Assembly (NCBI GenBank): GCA_021234155.1
Contig: JAJEKV010000078.1
Location: 2,721,682 to 2,785,681 of the forward strand
DNA: 64,000 bases
Source: Isoetes taiwanensis
Taxonomy: Eukaryota > Streptophyta > Lycopodiopsida > Isoetales > Isoetaceae
Direction: 5' to 3'
This document shows, one piece after another, positions 1-13,428 of the stretch. Position 1 is the first letter of the stretch; every line of letters starts with the position of its first letter. Made by a program: the position numbers and the translations under genes. The notes beneath the pieces were generated by a model. The model was given only the letters and a program-made list of their open reading frames with translations, was not told the origin of the DNA and searched no databases.

Positions 1-82
1 TTTCCTCCTTGGTCATGAACATATTATTCGGTTCTTTGTGTATTCTGTTTTCCTTCAATTGGCCAAATTTCATTGCATTGAT

Positions 83-2757
83 TCAATTTAGTTTGCAAAC
101 TAGATCCTCCAGGATCCTTTCTGAAGTTACCTTTGATCCCATTAGAACAAGAGGGACACCATTTCCTGGCCGAGTGAAGCTCCCACAAAATACAATCCCG
201 TTAAGCGCAGGGTGTGAAACATCCGACGGAAGTATGCAAGCTGGGAAAGGTTATGGGACAAGCCAAATGCAGCACCATTATACAGATTATACATACTTTC
301 CCAGGATGGTGGTGAATAAACGATCTCCTTCAAAATGTTGGATTCAATGTCACCAATTCCTGAGCATTTAAATCGTTGTAGGACAGCTTTCCTTGCTGAA
401 TCTATCATTTGCAAGTTAAGCTTTGTATCTCTCGGGTAACCTTCCTTTAAATTTGCCACTGGCAGCAAAATTGTGATTGCATCACCCCCTGAAAATTGCA
501 AGCAGAACAAAAGGCTATTCTCATTCTATGAACATTACACTTCTTACTGGTTGACAAATCAAATGACTGTACAAAAATAAATTACCAGGTGGTGATGCAC
601 TAGAGTCGGTCCTAGATGGTGCATGAACATAAAAATTTAGTCCCTGAGATAATGAATCCGCATCTTTTGCTCGTTCCCAGCTCTTCTCGTAACAATCAGA
701 AATAAACACATTATGATGGGCGAGCTCTTTTAGTTGGCAGCCTAAACTCCAGTTGAAACTAATGATTCCAGCGCTGTTGCTCCAGTCACGTTCAGAAGTT
801 AAAATACTTGAATATGTAAGAACCAACTTAGCAATCATACATTAAAAAAGAACTTAGCAAGGAATCCATACCTGTAATTGAGATTCGGTTTAATAAATGA
901 TGTCTTTCCTGATTACAAACAAGAACTTGCCAAACTGTAAATTATGCTAATCATGATGTTGGTTTTACTTAAGCAAAAATTTTACCTTCCTTTGGATTTA
1001 AAAGTTCATTGCATGTATATGGCAGATCTGCATTTGCTACTATAATATCTGCTTTTCGACTAGATCCATCAGACAGAGTTACACCAATAACCTGCAAATG
1101 CAAAATTCATTGTTAAGCCACCAAAAAAGAATCTCAAAGAGGGACAAGCTAAGGCCAACCTTTCCATTTTGATGGTCAATGCTCTTAACTGTTGCATTAC
1201 AATGTATTTTTACCCCAACTTTCTTAGCGACTTTGGTAAAACCATCTCGAACTTTCCCAAAGCCTCCAATGGGGTACCATATTCCATCCGTGATCTCTGT
1301 TGCTGCCAAAAGACTGAACACCCCAGGTGCAGTATATGGTGTTAACCCAACATACAAATCCTGTGCAAAGTGGCAAAAACAGAAGGAATTAAGAAAACAA
1401 ACAACAAATGAAAATTCTACAAAAATTATTGACCTGAAATGTAAATAATGCTAGAAGTTTCGCATTGTTAAAATACGAACGCATGCAAGAATAATGCTGT
1501 CCAAGAAGTCCAAATGGTGAAAGCCGCTTCAAGATAGGAAGGAGAGGAAGGAAATTGGCAAATTCCCAAAATGTACGAAAGTCTTTTCGGATAAAATTCT
1601 CTGTCCCCTGCATCAAGAATGCATTTTATTTTCTATTTCCAAAACAAATTTAAATATGCAATAATTGAAATATGACTGCCAACAACATAATTGATCAGAC
1701 CTTGTCTAGTGCTTCTCTGGCATCTGACAAAAATCGTAGATAGGCCGTGGAAGCACCCGCTTCAACTTTATCTAGTTGTTGGCACATTGCTTGCACATCA
1801 TAGAGAATGTCCAGATACGTTGGTTCCCCTCTTTCTGCAAAGAATACGCGATATGCAGCTGGTTCAACTCGCTTCAAAGTGATATAATCTTCCATGTTTT
1901 CACCTGTAAAAGAAATTTGCAGTCGAGAGGAGACACGTAAATTAAGTGCTATAAATGCCTTGCATAACGCTATCCCTACTTAGGGCCTAGGAACCTAATG
2001 ATAAACTTCCATGCTTAAGATGTCAATCTTTGTTCCAAGCAATAATCCATGTTAGCATAATCCTATGTCAATCAAGAAAACATTTCCTGAAGCAACATAA
2101 CTTACACACTCAAAGACCTTCATTTATGGGGAAAACCAATGAGCCGTTAACTAGCCAGTACAGATCACAGAAAACAAGGGGTTTCTTGCAGGCCCAGTCC
2201 AAATATCACATAATCAGTTGCAATTATCAAACGCCTGTATCTGTTGCTTGCATAGTGGTCAGAGTTTATTTATTTGTACATCACTCTAGATCAGTTTGAG
2301 AAGGACTTCTCCATTTAGGCAAATCTAAGACAATAAAAATCACTCACCTAAAGACAATGTGGTAACATAATTCTTTGCCAGCTTGAGAAAGTTTTTCTTT
2401 CCATCAGCGAAAGACTATGAGGCAATAAAGTTCACCCACCTAAGCATGCAAAAATTCTCTGTACTCTACTGGAAGAAGAAGAAGACTTGGGCCCGTGTCG
2501 AACCTGAAAAGGTCATTACTGCCTCCAAATCCTTCAACAATCGCTTCCATAGACTGAAGGCGACCGCCTGCCTCCCTATTCTTCTCAAGCACCTCAACGT
2601 CAAGGCCCTGTTTGGCCAATCTGGCCCCAACTGCCAATCCGCCCACTCCAGCACCTACCACTATCACCTTTTTTCTTCTTATCTGACCGTAATTCAGCAG
2701 CTGGACATTTTTCGCCCCTGTGCTTATCACATCCGGCGCCAATGCCATTGTCGCCAT
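83..2757 (-). CDS. CrtI-type carotenoid desaturase-like FAD oxidoreductase, seven exons
   Basis: Exons read on the minus strand: 2757-2440, 1903-1701, 1607-1434, 1360-1160, 1091-986, about 798-586, and 488-83 with stop TGA at 85-83. Introns are GT-AG and phases agree, giving about 540 residues, normal for the CrtI family. The N-terminus has the FAD dinucleotide motif VVGAGVGGLAVGARLA and then DTGPSLLLLP. The middle has TPYTAPGVFSLL and WYPIGGFGKV. The C-terminus has GNGVPLVLMGSKVTSERIL, the FAD-binding end of phytoene desaturases. Such enzymes desaturate or isomerise carotenes, usually in plastids; the exact substrate cannot be read here and no clear transit peptide is visible. One base is missing near the end of exon 1 (about 2452) and one in exon 7 (about 228); the acceptor of exon 6 is unclear (AA where AG is expected). 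The start is the ATG 36 codons before the GAGVGG motif; an upstream exon is possible. Family call firm, intactness doubtful. Confidence 0.85.
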
Positions 2758-5675
2758 AGCTAAAACTTGAATATCCCAATGTTACAAATTATCGTGCCTT
2801 TTTTTCGAAATTTCCCTTGTATATTTTGTTAGATATTTGCATACTTTATGGGTTCTACAACCATTGATTTGGTGAATATTCCTGATCCATACCACATCAA
2901 TGGCTAGAGAATTTTTCAACAAAAATTTGCGTGCAACTTTCAGTGGTGCAAAACAGCGATTTTCATGCGACCAATTTTTCGCCTTATTAACCATTGTCGA
3001 AGCAACAGGCCGGAAGCCGAAGCTTACAGGCTGAAAGTCCTGGGCCGGAGGATTTGAACTTCCAGATCACATCCGAGACGATAAAAAAATGACATCTAAG
3101 AGCCCACATGATTAACTAGCCCTGCAAATGAGACTGCAAATGTTCTCTGAACTGCCCAACAAAATGGGAACGAAATCTGCATGCGGGATTTCAACCCACC
3201 ATTGTGAAGTCACAACTCCTGATTTAAAAAGCCATGACTTGGGTTCAAGAGGCTGGTTCAACAAAAACCATGGCACAATGAACAAGACCAGAAGTAAATC
3301 AAAGGTGCTACATCGCAAGGAACAAAAAAACGAAAGAAGCGAAGGAAGGAATATGTTTCCCCAGTACGAGAATCGATCAACCTCGGCTCTGCCGGCATGA
3401 AAATAGAAGAAGCGGATCATTTTGCTCGTGTCTGTGATGTTATACTTTCCAAATTTCGCTCCACCACCACTGCAACAAAGGCCTTAAAAAATACTCGAAA
3501 ATAGAAAGAAGACCACCAAACAAAACAAAACAAACTGCTCAAACTACCTCAATTATATGATTTTTTATAAAATACAATACCCAGTAAAACCTTGTAACTT
3601 ATGGAATAGTTTATGGTATATACCCATCTATACAGTAACTTAAACAGGTGGTACATAAAAATTCACAAGTACGTTAACATTCATAACTAATTCATCGAAG
3701 CATTGTAAACGTAAATAAAGATGTACTTAAGGATGATGCGTGCCTTATGGATTATTTTGATCATTGGATCCCAGCACATTCTCCTCAATATGCCAAATCA
3801 AGGGTGGCAAAATATACACTCAAACCCTTGTATAAAAAAGCGTTCCCATAAGATAGCATCTGACTATATATAAGATTGTTCGAACCGGAGTTGTTTTTGG
3901 AATTATCATCATTTTCCGGCTATCCTTTCCGGCGGGCCTCTTCCGGCTATAAGCGACATGGCTATGCCCTCGTTCCATCCATCTCTGTGCCGGATTTGTT
4001 TCTATTACTCTTTTCTTCATAGCCCCCCTTCTTCCTCTCATCAAATCCTACAGAAAGAACCTGGAAATTCCTTACAACATCTGGATTCTGGCCTTAGTGC
4101 TAAACTTGGTGTGTTTTTTGTAGAGCAGCAGGACCCGTATAGGCATAGCCGCCGAAAGTAGATTTCCCTTTTTTTTTTAACCTTGAATTTGGTCTTAATT
4201 TCCTGTGCTCACGGAGGGGTTCGTTGCTGAAATCATGCCGCGTCTGCGATGAGAAGAAAACAGTCGGCTGTCGTTTTCTCTGTTGTGCTTGAATTTTTTC
4301 TGCTTGAAATATGGGTTCCCTTTTCTGTTTTTTCCCATCTTTTGATGATGCTTTGGTCACTATTTCTTTATAGACTGTTTCTTTATAGGTTGTAGCCACC
4401 ATGCACTTAAGGCATTTGACAAAGGATTTATGGTGAACCAAATGAAGTGAAGCCGGAAAGACGTGAATTCCATAAGAGCCCTATTGCCTTTTTCTCAAAA
4501 AAGCATTAGTCTAGCATCAATCGTCCAAATTTGAGCTTGCCTAAAGCAAATTAGCCTCCTTCATCCTAAATTGATTGTTCCCTTGCTATTTTGACATGAT
4601 TTTTACATACTCAGTTGCTTTGTAGAATGTTCCATATACCATCAGCTTCTAAAACCAGGTAAATTGAATCTATCTTTTGTTGATCATTGTTTGTGTCCTC
4701 CATAGAGGTTTATAGACAGTTGATCCAAATAAATATAGCATTTGCATGCTATCAAATGCATGGGGTTATAAAACCATCATTCAATTAAATTGGGATTATG
4801 TCTATTCCAAAATCGCTACCAGATAAGCCTTTTATTGACCATTATATTGAATTAACCACACTTTTGCACTGAGTTTATTTTCGGGCTAGGAAGATGCATT
4901 TTGTGTTGAAATACAAAGGCATTCAAATATTCGATGCAAATGACCCATATTATGACAGAATGTTGGCATTATAAAAGTAGGAAATTGCTTATTAATTCGT
5001 ACCATCACGGAAGACAACGAAATCTATACATTGAAATTTTAGTGCTTTACAAATAAATAACGGCAAGCAAGTTGCTACAAAACAGAGATTTTCTTGGTTC
5101 AAATCGCGTGGCGATTTTTTGTTGGCATAAATAATGCATTATAATGGAACATAAACTTAAAAACTATTCCGATTCATCGCCGACAAAGCGCCCCGAGATC
5201 CTTCGATCATGAACAAAACCATGCTCGATTCCATATAAGATGGATTACAACATCAAAGGGATCGGATAGCGTGGACGGGGATTCATAGCAACAACAGTCA
5301 GCTAGTCCTCAAGTTCTATTTCTAGCTCGCGGCACCTGCAGAGGTCCTCATGGTTCATCTTGCAGGTAATAGAATGTGCCATAATAACAAGAAGCGGCCG
5401 GAGGTCGGGGTTTATGGTTTGGCAATTTCATGCATATCTATTTATACACACCTAAAATATTGACTAGTATATACATACAAATTATTGCAAGTATAGCAAA
5501 CCATACACATAATATAAAAAAACAATACGCATACGTAACCAATAATGCCGCTATAAGAACACAATATATATTCGAAAGAGGTTGGTGTAAAGTATATTTC
5601 ATATTCAAAACTTTTTGGAAAGTGTATTTCCTGTATACATACATATAAAAAAGTTCCCTTTCTAGAACGGTTTTC
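2758..5675. other. Intergenic, AT-rich, no supported gene
   Basis: This stretch lies upstream of the carotenoid gene and downstream of the phosphatase-like gene. It must contain the carotenoid gene promoter near its left end, but I see no clear TATA position or element I would defend. Open frames here (for example 4441-4100 minus) lack recognisable motifs. A T-arm-like stem-loop at about 3180-3200 is isolated and not a tRNA. Confidence 0.5.
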
Positions 5676-6361
5676 TCAAGGTCCCTGCCAATTTCCCCGT
5701 CCGATCAAGTTGCGGGGTATAGTGTTTGTATCTCTTCTACTGCTTTTTCCGGAAGCTATTTCGTGCAAGACACTAACAAAACGGCAGAAGTCATCTTTGT
5801 CAAAATCTTGAGGATGATAGGATGGCGGATTCAATGACTGTGGATCGATTGAAGCAACACTTTAGAGCGCCATCATCCACCATGATCATGCCTTCCTTAT
5901 CCTCAACACCTAGGGCATCCATCATGTTGTGCAAGCATTTCACAAATATCTTTTACCTTTGGTTCTTTAGGGTTTGTGAATGAAACACATTTGCTTTGAT
6001 CCCGATGGGCGCCCAATCTCTATTTAGCTCGTGCACTACTTTCAAAACTTCTGTATATTTCTATGCTCCATAGATGACCAAATTGCTGTGAAAATTTGAA
6101 GGCCTGGTCCAAAGATCTCCTTCCGGATAAGGGCGGGTAAACATATTTGGTAATACGTGTCTCAAATGGTTGTTGCGCATACCATGACTTTTCAAACGTT
6201 CCTTTAGGTAACGTTCTACATAACACACCATTCAAATCAAAGACCAGTACTTTTGGGGAAGCCGAATCATTTACGTAAAGGCACAATAACGTATGAGATG
6301 AATGAAATGGAAAATCGAAAATGCGCCAGCGCCGCATTTCATTAATGATGCATGTCAACAA
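5676..6361 (-). pseudogene. FCP1/NIF-type HAD phosphatase-like gene, frameshifted
   Basis: Reading the minus strand from 6361, the segment SPKVLVFDLNGVLC (about 6260-6220) is the HAD motif I region of the FCP1/NLI-interacting-factor family. As in many plant members the second Asp is Asn (DLNG). It is followed by RPFATR-like and LSQFCHLW-like blocks in shifting frames, then KVVHELNRDWAPIGIKANV, then IMVDDG (HAD acidic motif) at about 5890. The end reads LNPPSYHPQDFDKDDF and closes with TGA at 5678-5676. Known members act on phosphoproteins such as the RNA polymerase II CTD; activity here is unlikely. At least three frame changes break the reading frame (near 6050, 5950 and 5870). A basic, Ser-rich open stretch at 6674-6444 on the same strand may be its N-terminal part. 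Intronless as far as seen. Confidence 0.6.
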
Positions 6362-6674
6362 AATCTAAAAATATGATCGCGTCAACTCTAAATCGCGCCA
6401 GGCGCGATTTCTATGTGCTTGTACTTGGTAAAATGCATGGATATCAAAAGAAACGGAACATTGTCACGATACCTTTCTTCTTCATCATTCCCCGTGGTGT
6501 CTTCTTCCGTTGCATCCTTATTCTGAGTTGTCTCCTATCTGCTGAAGCACCAACCACATCGGTTGAGATCTCTACGCTTTGAACTATGCTTGATAGTTCA
6601 TTACTCTTTACGCTAACCCGGCTAGTGCTTTCGGATTTGGAGTCCGCTTTCATCATCATTATTGTTATTATCAT

Positions 6675-9600
6675 CTTGTTCTATATTTTCAACGTGATGG
6701 CACTTTTGGCTTATCTTGCATACACCATAACAGAGGTTGGTTCTAAGTGTTGAAGGCATTGAAACCATAGTTTCTAACATTTATTTTACAACTCAGAAAT
6801 TGAGCCGAATCCTCGGCCAGATCTTTTGTGGGATTGTGATGTCACATTACACCGCACAACGTGATAGAAAACTCGAAATAACAACCAAGTATGTTCATCA
6901 TTTGTTCCGCATTTGGGATATAATTTATACTTTAGGAATTATGTGGGCTTGAGGACTGATGCAATCATTGGAGGCATGCTTTTGCAACATTTTCATTCAT
7001 TGCAGAGACCTTTATATTCCTTTATGTTGGAAGATCATTTGTTTTTTGCGAAGAAATTTTCTCTCTGCCGTATTATAATTCCATCATGTTAATGAAGTGA
7101 GGCCAGCTAGATGGCCTAAGCGTGTTTACTACTAGAATATGGAAATACAGTAGTCTATCGAATATGTATGGACGCACTCATGTATGCTCAGTTATCACAT
7201 GGATGTTTAAATTTGTAATATTCCGAAGAACTTCCTTCTATGTTGTAGATCAGAATCCCTTTTGAGCATGATTTTGGCATCTATTTCTCTTAAGGCTTTG
7301 TAAGAACTCAGTGATTTAGAAATTCTGCAATAAACAATGTTGTGAGAAACTTTCACACCTAATGTTAAGCACTAGCACCAATAAGAATGTGTTTTCCTTT
7401 AGGGACGCTAACCACGTACATTAAAACCTATTCTCAAATCTTTCATGGTAAGCATTCCATTTACCTTACAATTACATAGCCACTGCAAATTCTTATCCTT
7501 TAGGGAAGCTAGCTAGATGAATAGTAAAACATTTTAAAATTTCCCATTAAGAGTCAATTTCTTATACTTTAAGGCTACTAGCTAGGTGGGTCACTCAGAA
7601 GTCATGAATTAGGCCAGCTCCATGCACCTTAGATATCTTCATTCATAGGTACCTTAGAGACATTAATTAGTGCATAGATACCTTAGTTAGAGAATGTTGA
7701 AGAGCTTAATAAGCTTGCATAGCTTTTTGAAAAAGATCATATGTTTTGTGCAACACAGATTGCCTCTAATTATGCACAAATTTGCAAAATGCCCATACAA
7801 AATGTACTCAAAGCCAATCATCTTACAAAGAACTTTTATTAACATTGCGACATTGACATCTCAAGAAAAAACATTTTGTCTTGGTTCAACTTTCACAACA
7901 AGCGCTAGTGACAAGATGGGATTGGTGCAAAGCGAGCACCAGCATTAAATCAAATATCTTTAAGAATGTGAATATATGCAAAGTCATGTAATGACACCTA
8001 AGGAAGTTATGGTAATAGGGGCATGCAACATAGGGCAAGCTACATGCTACCTTGACTTAGTTCAACCAACCTGGCAAGAGCTTTAGATACCATAGGCTCT
8101 GTCTTATGACATAATTGAAGGCAATACCATCAGCAACCTATGCTCATAGCATATGAATACAACCTAAAACCTTCACTAACCATCAGCAACCTATACTCAT
8201 ACCATATGAATACAACCTAAAACCTTCACTAATATTATATAACAATACGAAACTTCAATTGGGATCTTTTTATTTCAACTTCATTCACTTTATCATATTC
8301 CAATAATATGCCAAATCCTCAACCATCTCCTCCTCCTTTCTTTTCTCTATTGAGCTTCTCTCCAATTTAGCAAGGTGTCACCCATATTTTTTGTTATTTT
8401 CTAATGCAATAGAGCTCATTTTTGCACTTGACAAAGTACAATTATTGAAACTCCCAGAGTTGCACAAGGCGCTGGCTCCCCCAGCGCTAAATTCTTGTAT
8501 ACATATGAGAATACTGCATTTAATCAAATATGTGCTCATGAGCACAAAAATGTGCAATTATTACATATTGTAGTTGAGAAGAGAACAATAGCAGCCAGCA
8601 GCGGTTCTCTATGGAATTGAAGGGCTTAACCCACAAATTTGCAAGAATTGTGGAACCCGACAGAATCAGAAGGACAAAAAAAGAACGAAAGATCAAGAGC
8701 TGAAGCTAACAAATAACCCATCTGGCATGCCTTCCAGAAGAAGAGAATCGAATTGATGGTCTGAAATTATATAAAGAAGCACTCCATGAGGGTCTATTTA
8801 GAACATAATCATCCAGTCTAGTGCTGTAGTTTTCTGTCAAATCACACCAATCTACAAACGAGGAACTAAAATCAAATAGAAGTCGAAGCCCAGTCCCCCT
8901 GTGTCAAAATGTTTTCAACAAAGATCCTCCGGATCTTTGGAGCAAAGATACTCCATCGACAGTTTCTCATCATATTTGCATCAACATCATCCTGGCTAAA
9001 CATAGAAAACGACATGCAAGAAAAACCTCCAATTTGAGACCTCAGAAAAAGTTGCGCAGAATAAAAACCTCATTGCTTGACCCTTTTCTTGGCCAACCTT
9101 TTGCCCAAATCATAGAGAACTCACAAATTTGGGACCTCATATATAAGGCATATGTAGTGGTGTTGTGTAGGTCATTACAAATGCAAAAACAAATGGTCTT
9201 TAAAAATACCTAAGTCCAATGCCCAAAGCCTCCAAGAATTTTGGAAGCTTTCAACCCCTCAGAGCCTTCGAATCTAGTAACAAATAAGAGCCCTACCCAC
9301 CGTCAAGCAAAGTAGGTGTGCATTCTTGGCTATGATCCAATGCAAAGCTGCCATGTGGCTGCCACTCTTTTCAAGAATAGCAAGTGGCTCATCATTCTTG
9401 AGGCAACCTGCTAGATTCTGTGAGTCGCCGTCGTTGCACATCTCCACGCCTATCTTCATCACTCTATCTTCATCGCCGTTTCTTGGCTTGACGCGTGGAA
9501 GGCGAACAAGTTGCCAATTCCTGGCACGGCGGAGAAGCCGCAGCAGCCCAATCAGCGCCTACCCGCGGTCTTGGCCGCTGCAGTAGCCTAAGCGCGATTG

Positions 9601-9893
9601 GTCATTGGAGTAGCCCTGCTCCCCCTGCCAGGGCCAGGGAATAGGCTCCTTGTTAGCCTTCCACATAACATCCAAATTTTAATTCGGCAAAAAATTGAGG
9701 TCACTCTCTCTCCCTCCCCCCCTCCCACTTGGTCTTTGTTATCGCATGAACACAAATCAAAGGGATATGTATTTGCAAGTATTGTGAGGAACAAGCTAAT
9801 AGCATAGCATGCCTAAATGATATAGTGCATCTTGATAAAATGTTGATATCCATGCTTATAAACGCAACACATACATGTTTTTTATCTGGAAGG
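6675..9893. other. AT-rich spacer, no supported gene
   Basis: About 3.2 kb of AT-rich sequence with only short chance open frames. The one structured part is a two-copy 53-bp tandem repeat at 8128-8233. GC content rises at 9400-9640 and a modest open frame lies there (9326-9586 plus), but it has no motif I recognise. Confidence 0.5.
8128..8233. repeat. Two-copy 53-bp tandem repeat
   Basis: Copy 1 at 8128-8180 and copy 2 at 8181-8233 both begin CATCAGCAACCTAT and end AAAACCTTCACTAA, with two or three substitutions between them. No coding content. Confidence 0.8.
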
Positions 9894-9921
9894 AGAATAG
9901 AATAGAATAGAATAGAATAGA
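9894..9921. repeat. (GAATA)n microsatellite
   Basis: Five and a half uninterrupted GAATA units just upstream of the truncated LINE. Confidence 0.95.
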
Positions 9922-9959
9922 GTTTTATCGGCCTATGGGACCCAAAAAGAAGGCAGAAC

Positions 9960-12900
9960 AAACATGTTATAGTTCCCGTGAAAAAACCCTCGTCCCGAAG
10001 GGTTTTTAAGGGAAAAATCGTGACGGGAATAAGATTGCTGTCAAACTGTACACATATCAGGCAAAAAGGTTTCAAAAATGCATTCATGGAGAAGAAACAA
10101 CACATTCGGGTGGAGTATCGTAAGCTAGTCCGATGCAAGAAAAAATTAAACTACCAACAAAAACAAGAACACTTGTTTGAGAAATTATTAAAGAATCCTA
10201 AAAAAATTTGAGCTCATTAAAAAAGCAAGGGGCAGAAAAATTGTGCATTTGAAATAGGGCGAACATACAACAAAAGTAAATTGTGTTAAATTGGGGGGCG
10301 GGGAGATCAGATTTAAAAAAATGGACCCCCTCTTAGTGTTGAATGAGGATGATATAGTAGAGGGTATAAAGAAGCTTTCTTATGGTAAAACAAAAGATGC
10401 TTTTGGGTTAGTGGCAGAAATGGTGAAATGGGCAGGCAGGGCCACCACACGGGCTATCACTAGAATGATGGATGTAGCCATTATACATGGATTTCCTCCA
10501 TCGTGGCAGATCAATTGTGTTATATCTATTCATAAGACGAGGGATATCAAAGATCCAACTAATTATCGTATGAAGATGGTAAGTAGCCTTTTTTCTAGCT
10601 TGTTTGCCACCATTCTAAAGCAAAAACTGAGCACATGGGGTGAAGAGAATAATATATAAGGGCAATTAGGCAAGTGGGATTCAGCCCCAGAAATCCACTA
10701 GTGATCACTTAATTACAAAATTAGAGTTGTCACTGGATCTGTAAAGAAAACTAAAAGATCACTCTTTTCCTTATTTGTGGATCTAACAAAAACCTTTAAT
10801 ATGCTGAGAAGGAAAAATATATGAGAATACATGGAAATTGTTAATGTGCCAATAGAGCTCAGGAATGTAGTAGCAACACTGTATGAGAAAGTAATGGTTC
10901 AATTATCTTTCCCTTTGTATGACCAGTGCTCAAACGAAATTGTTAGGAACATTGGAGTCAAGCAGGGGTGCCCACCTTTTCCCATGCTATTTGGCATCTA
11001 TATTGATCAGTTAAAAATTGGTTGCAAGAAAATGGAGGGGCAGGCACTACAATTGCTGGATATGTACGTTTGCTCTTGTTATATGGGGATGATATTGTAA
11101 TCTTTGCTAGAACTGCAAGTGATAGGTTTATCCTCGTTTTGTGAGCATACAAGCATGCAGATCAATCTTGGTAAGACCAAGATTCCGGTTTTGGCATGAG
11201 AACACCGTTCCATATTTATTATTATAATGGGCAGGAGATTGAAATATGTGACACCTATAAATATCTACCTATAAATATCTTGGACTTATACTAGATCACA
11301 ACTATAGCTGGAATAAGGCAGTGGAACAAAGAATGAATGCAGGGCTTAAAGCCCTATATACAATGCAGAGGAAATGTAAAAAGGCGGGGATTATGGATTG
11401 GAAATTGAAAAAAATGCTTTATGAATTATTGCTATATACTTCTATATGGGTGTGAGGCATGGAGGTCATGACTCTTACTTGAAATGTGGAAGAGATTCGA
11501 AAAGATACAGAAAAAGTTTTTGTTAGCAGAGCAAGGGGTCAAAGTGCAAACCCCATATCCTATGATGTTGGAGGAGGCAAGTTTAATGCCATTAGAAGCA
11601 GAGGCTCTTTATCAAACACTCAAATATATAGCTAAAGTGCGGGAGATGGACATGGACAGATTGTCTAGGCCTGCATTGATACAGAGTGCTATAAAGGGAT
11701 AATTTGCAAATATTGGAAAATGGCTTGATCAGTAGAGTATGAATAAGCATAAAAATGATTGGGGGTTCCAAGGGGGAAAATGAATACGATGGGATAGACA
11801 ATGGTTCTATGCCATTGATGTATAAGAGGCATAGGATCATAAAAACTGGGTAGGAAAATATCTCTCTTCTTAAGCATGTAAAGGTATTATTGGTGTTGGT
11901 TAGAGGATTCATCAAAAAGGTTTTGTTCTTCCTTTATAGAGGTTCGAGTGTCTGTATTGACGGAATTAGTAACCATTGCAAATCATAGGGTATTTGATTA
12001 CAAACACGACGCGACCAATCATTTCTAAATGTATTAATACGGGCCGCATATAAGGCCATATAGGAGCCTTAGGATGGGCGAATCAAACCAGTACTGCATG
12101 GGGTGTTGGGCGCGACGAGTGCAAATAAGCATAAAAATGATTGGGGGTTACAAGGGGGAAAATGAATACGATATGGTCCTATGCCATTGATGTATAAGAG
12201 GCATAGGATCACAAAAAAGGGGTAGGAAAATATCCCTCTTCTCAAGCATGTAAAGATATTAGGGGTGTTGGTTAGAGGATTTATCAAAAAGGTTTTGTTC
12301 ATCCTTTATAGAGGTTCGAGTGTCTGTATTGACGAAATTAGTAACCATTGCAAATCATAGGGTATTTGATTACAAATACAACGCGAACAATCATTTCTAA
12401 GTGTATTCGCAGCAGACACGCGCTGGCCATATGGGAGCTGTAGGACGGGCGAATCCGACGGTCGCATGGGGTGTTGTGGCGCATGGAGTGTTGGGATATC
12501 AAGGATTTAAAAGGGTGCCTAGAAGGGAAAGTTTTATGGTAGAATTCGGGATCTAAGATGGAGTTCTATAGAAGCTCTAAACCCCGAACTACAAGAAGTA
12601 GTGCATCTAAGAAGTAAAATTCCATGCTACAAAACACAATTAATATGTAGATTATGCTTAAGCTCGTATCATCTTGGAGTAGAAATAGGGGTATGGGGAA
12701 GTTTTCCTAGGAGCAAACGCACATGTAAGGTTTGTGGAGTGAATGAAACTGAAGATGAACGTCTAATATTTCAGAATTTGAGGCGAAGATTTGAAATACC
12801 TCAGGGGGTTTCATTGCATAGTTTCTTTAAGCTACCTGTTGATAATGTGTGTGATTATTTGATAAATGTTATGAAGATGATAATTGAATTAAATGTCTAT

Positions 12901-13030
12901 AAACAATTGTTAGACATGTATATGGATGGGGAGGGAGAGAATAATAGTATCGGATTGATGGATTGTACATGATGATATATCTTTTAGACCTGATGGTCTC
13001 ATAGATAATAAATAAATATTTCATTTCATT
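9960..13030 (+). mobile_element. 5'-truncated non-LTR retrotransposon (LINE), degenerate
   Basis: The left part (9978-10211) encodes a basic linker typical of the region between endonuclease and reverse transcriptase. The RT begins about 10320 (LNEDDIVEGIKKLSYGKT), then HGFPPSWQ and DPTNYR at 10490-10570, and continues with NIGVKQGCP and LFGIYIDQL at 10950-11010. A C-terminal CxxC knuckle (TCKVCGVNETEDE) sits at 12720-12760. The 3' end is an AATAAATATTTCATTTC tail at 13008-13030. The endonuclease domain is absent, as expected from incomplete target-primed reverse transcription. Many stops and frame changes show it is dead. The long downstream part between RT and knuckle carries an internal 0.37-kb duplication (see separate entry). 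Clade not assignable by eye. Confidence 0.8.
11741..12480. repeat. 0.37-kb direct duplication inside the LINE
   Basis: 11741-12110 and 12126-12480 are direct copies. Both begin AGCATAAAAATGATTGGGGGTT and share the AGAGGTTCGAGTGTCTGTATTGAC block, with small deletions in copy 2 (a 20-bp gap near 12170). The duplication lies between the RT and the zinc-knuckle region. Confidence 0.85.
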
Positions 13031-13428
13031 TCTCTCTTTTTCAGTGGTTTTGTTATCACATATATGCAGATGACTTTGTGATGTTATCTAGAAGTGCTGG
13101 TGGTATGCAGAAAATGCCTTGCCAAAATTTGGCGACGCAAAATGTATTGTAGTGAATATAATTAAAATGCGAATCATTGTTTTTGGGGCCAGCAAAGTGG
13201 ATCATTTTGCATGGTACTATAAAAGTCAAAAGGTAGAAATTGCAAATGTGTACAAATATCTTGGGTTGATTGTTGACAAGAGCTTTCATTGGTCAGATAG
13301 TCCCCAATGGTAGTTTAAAGGGTTTGTTTGCATTGCAAAGAAAATGTACTAAAGCTATAGGATTTTAGCATCAAGAAAATGCTGTACAGTTCACTTACAC
13401 AATCAGTTATGTTGTATGGGTGTGAAGT
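13031..13428 (+). mobile_element. Second LINE fragment (RT catalytic box region)
   Basis: After the first LINE tail the frame reads YADDFVMLSRSAGG (13060-13105), the catalytic YxDD box of a reverse transcriptase. Then come KTRIIVFG-like and KYLGLIVDKSFHW (13245-13295), ending at LYGCEV (13405-13428). It is a different copy from the preceding LINE because these blocks repeat homologous ones already present there (KYLGLILD-like at 11260-11300). It stops abruptly against an oppositely oriented transposase at 13429. Confidence 0.7.

Noticed and set aside
3180-3260. tRNA-like T-arm and stem on the minus strand
   Set aside because: A T-loop-like GGGTTGAAATCCC is present, but no acceptor stem, D-arm or proper seven-base anticodon loop can be built around it.
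4100-4441. 113-codon minus frame, Lys-rich with a CxxC
   Set aside because: No recognisable domain and no splice or promoter context; composition alone can produce it.
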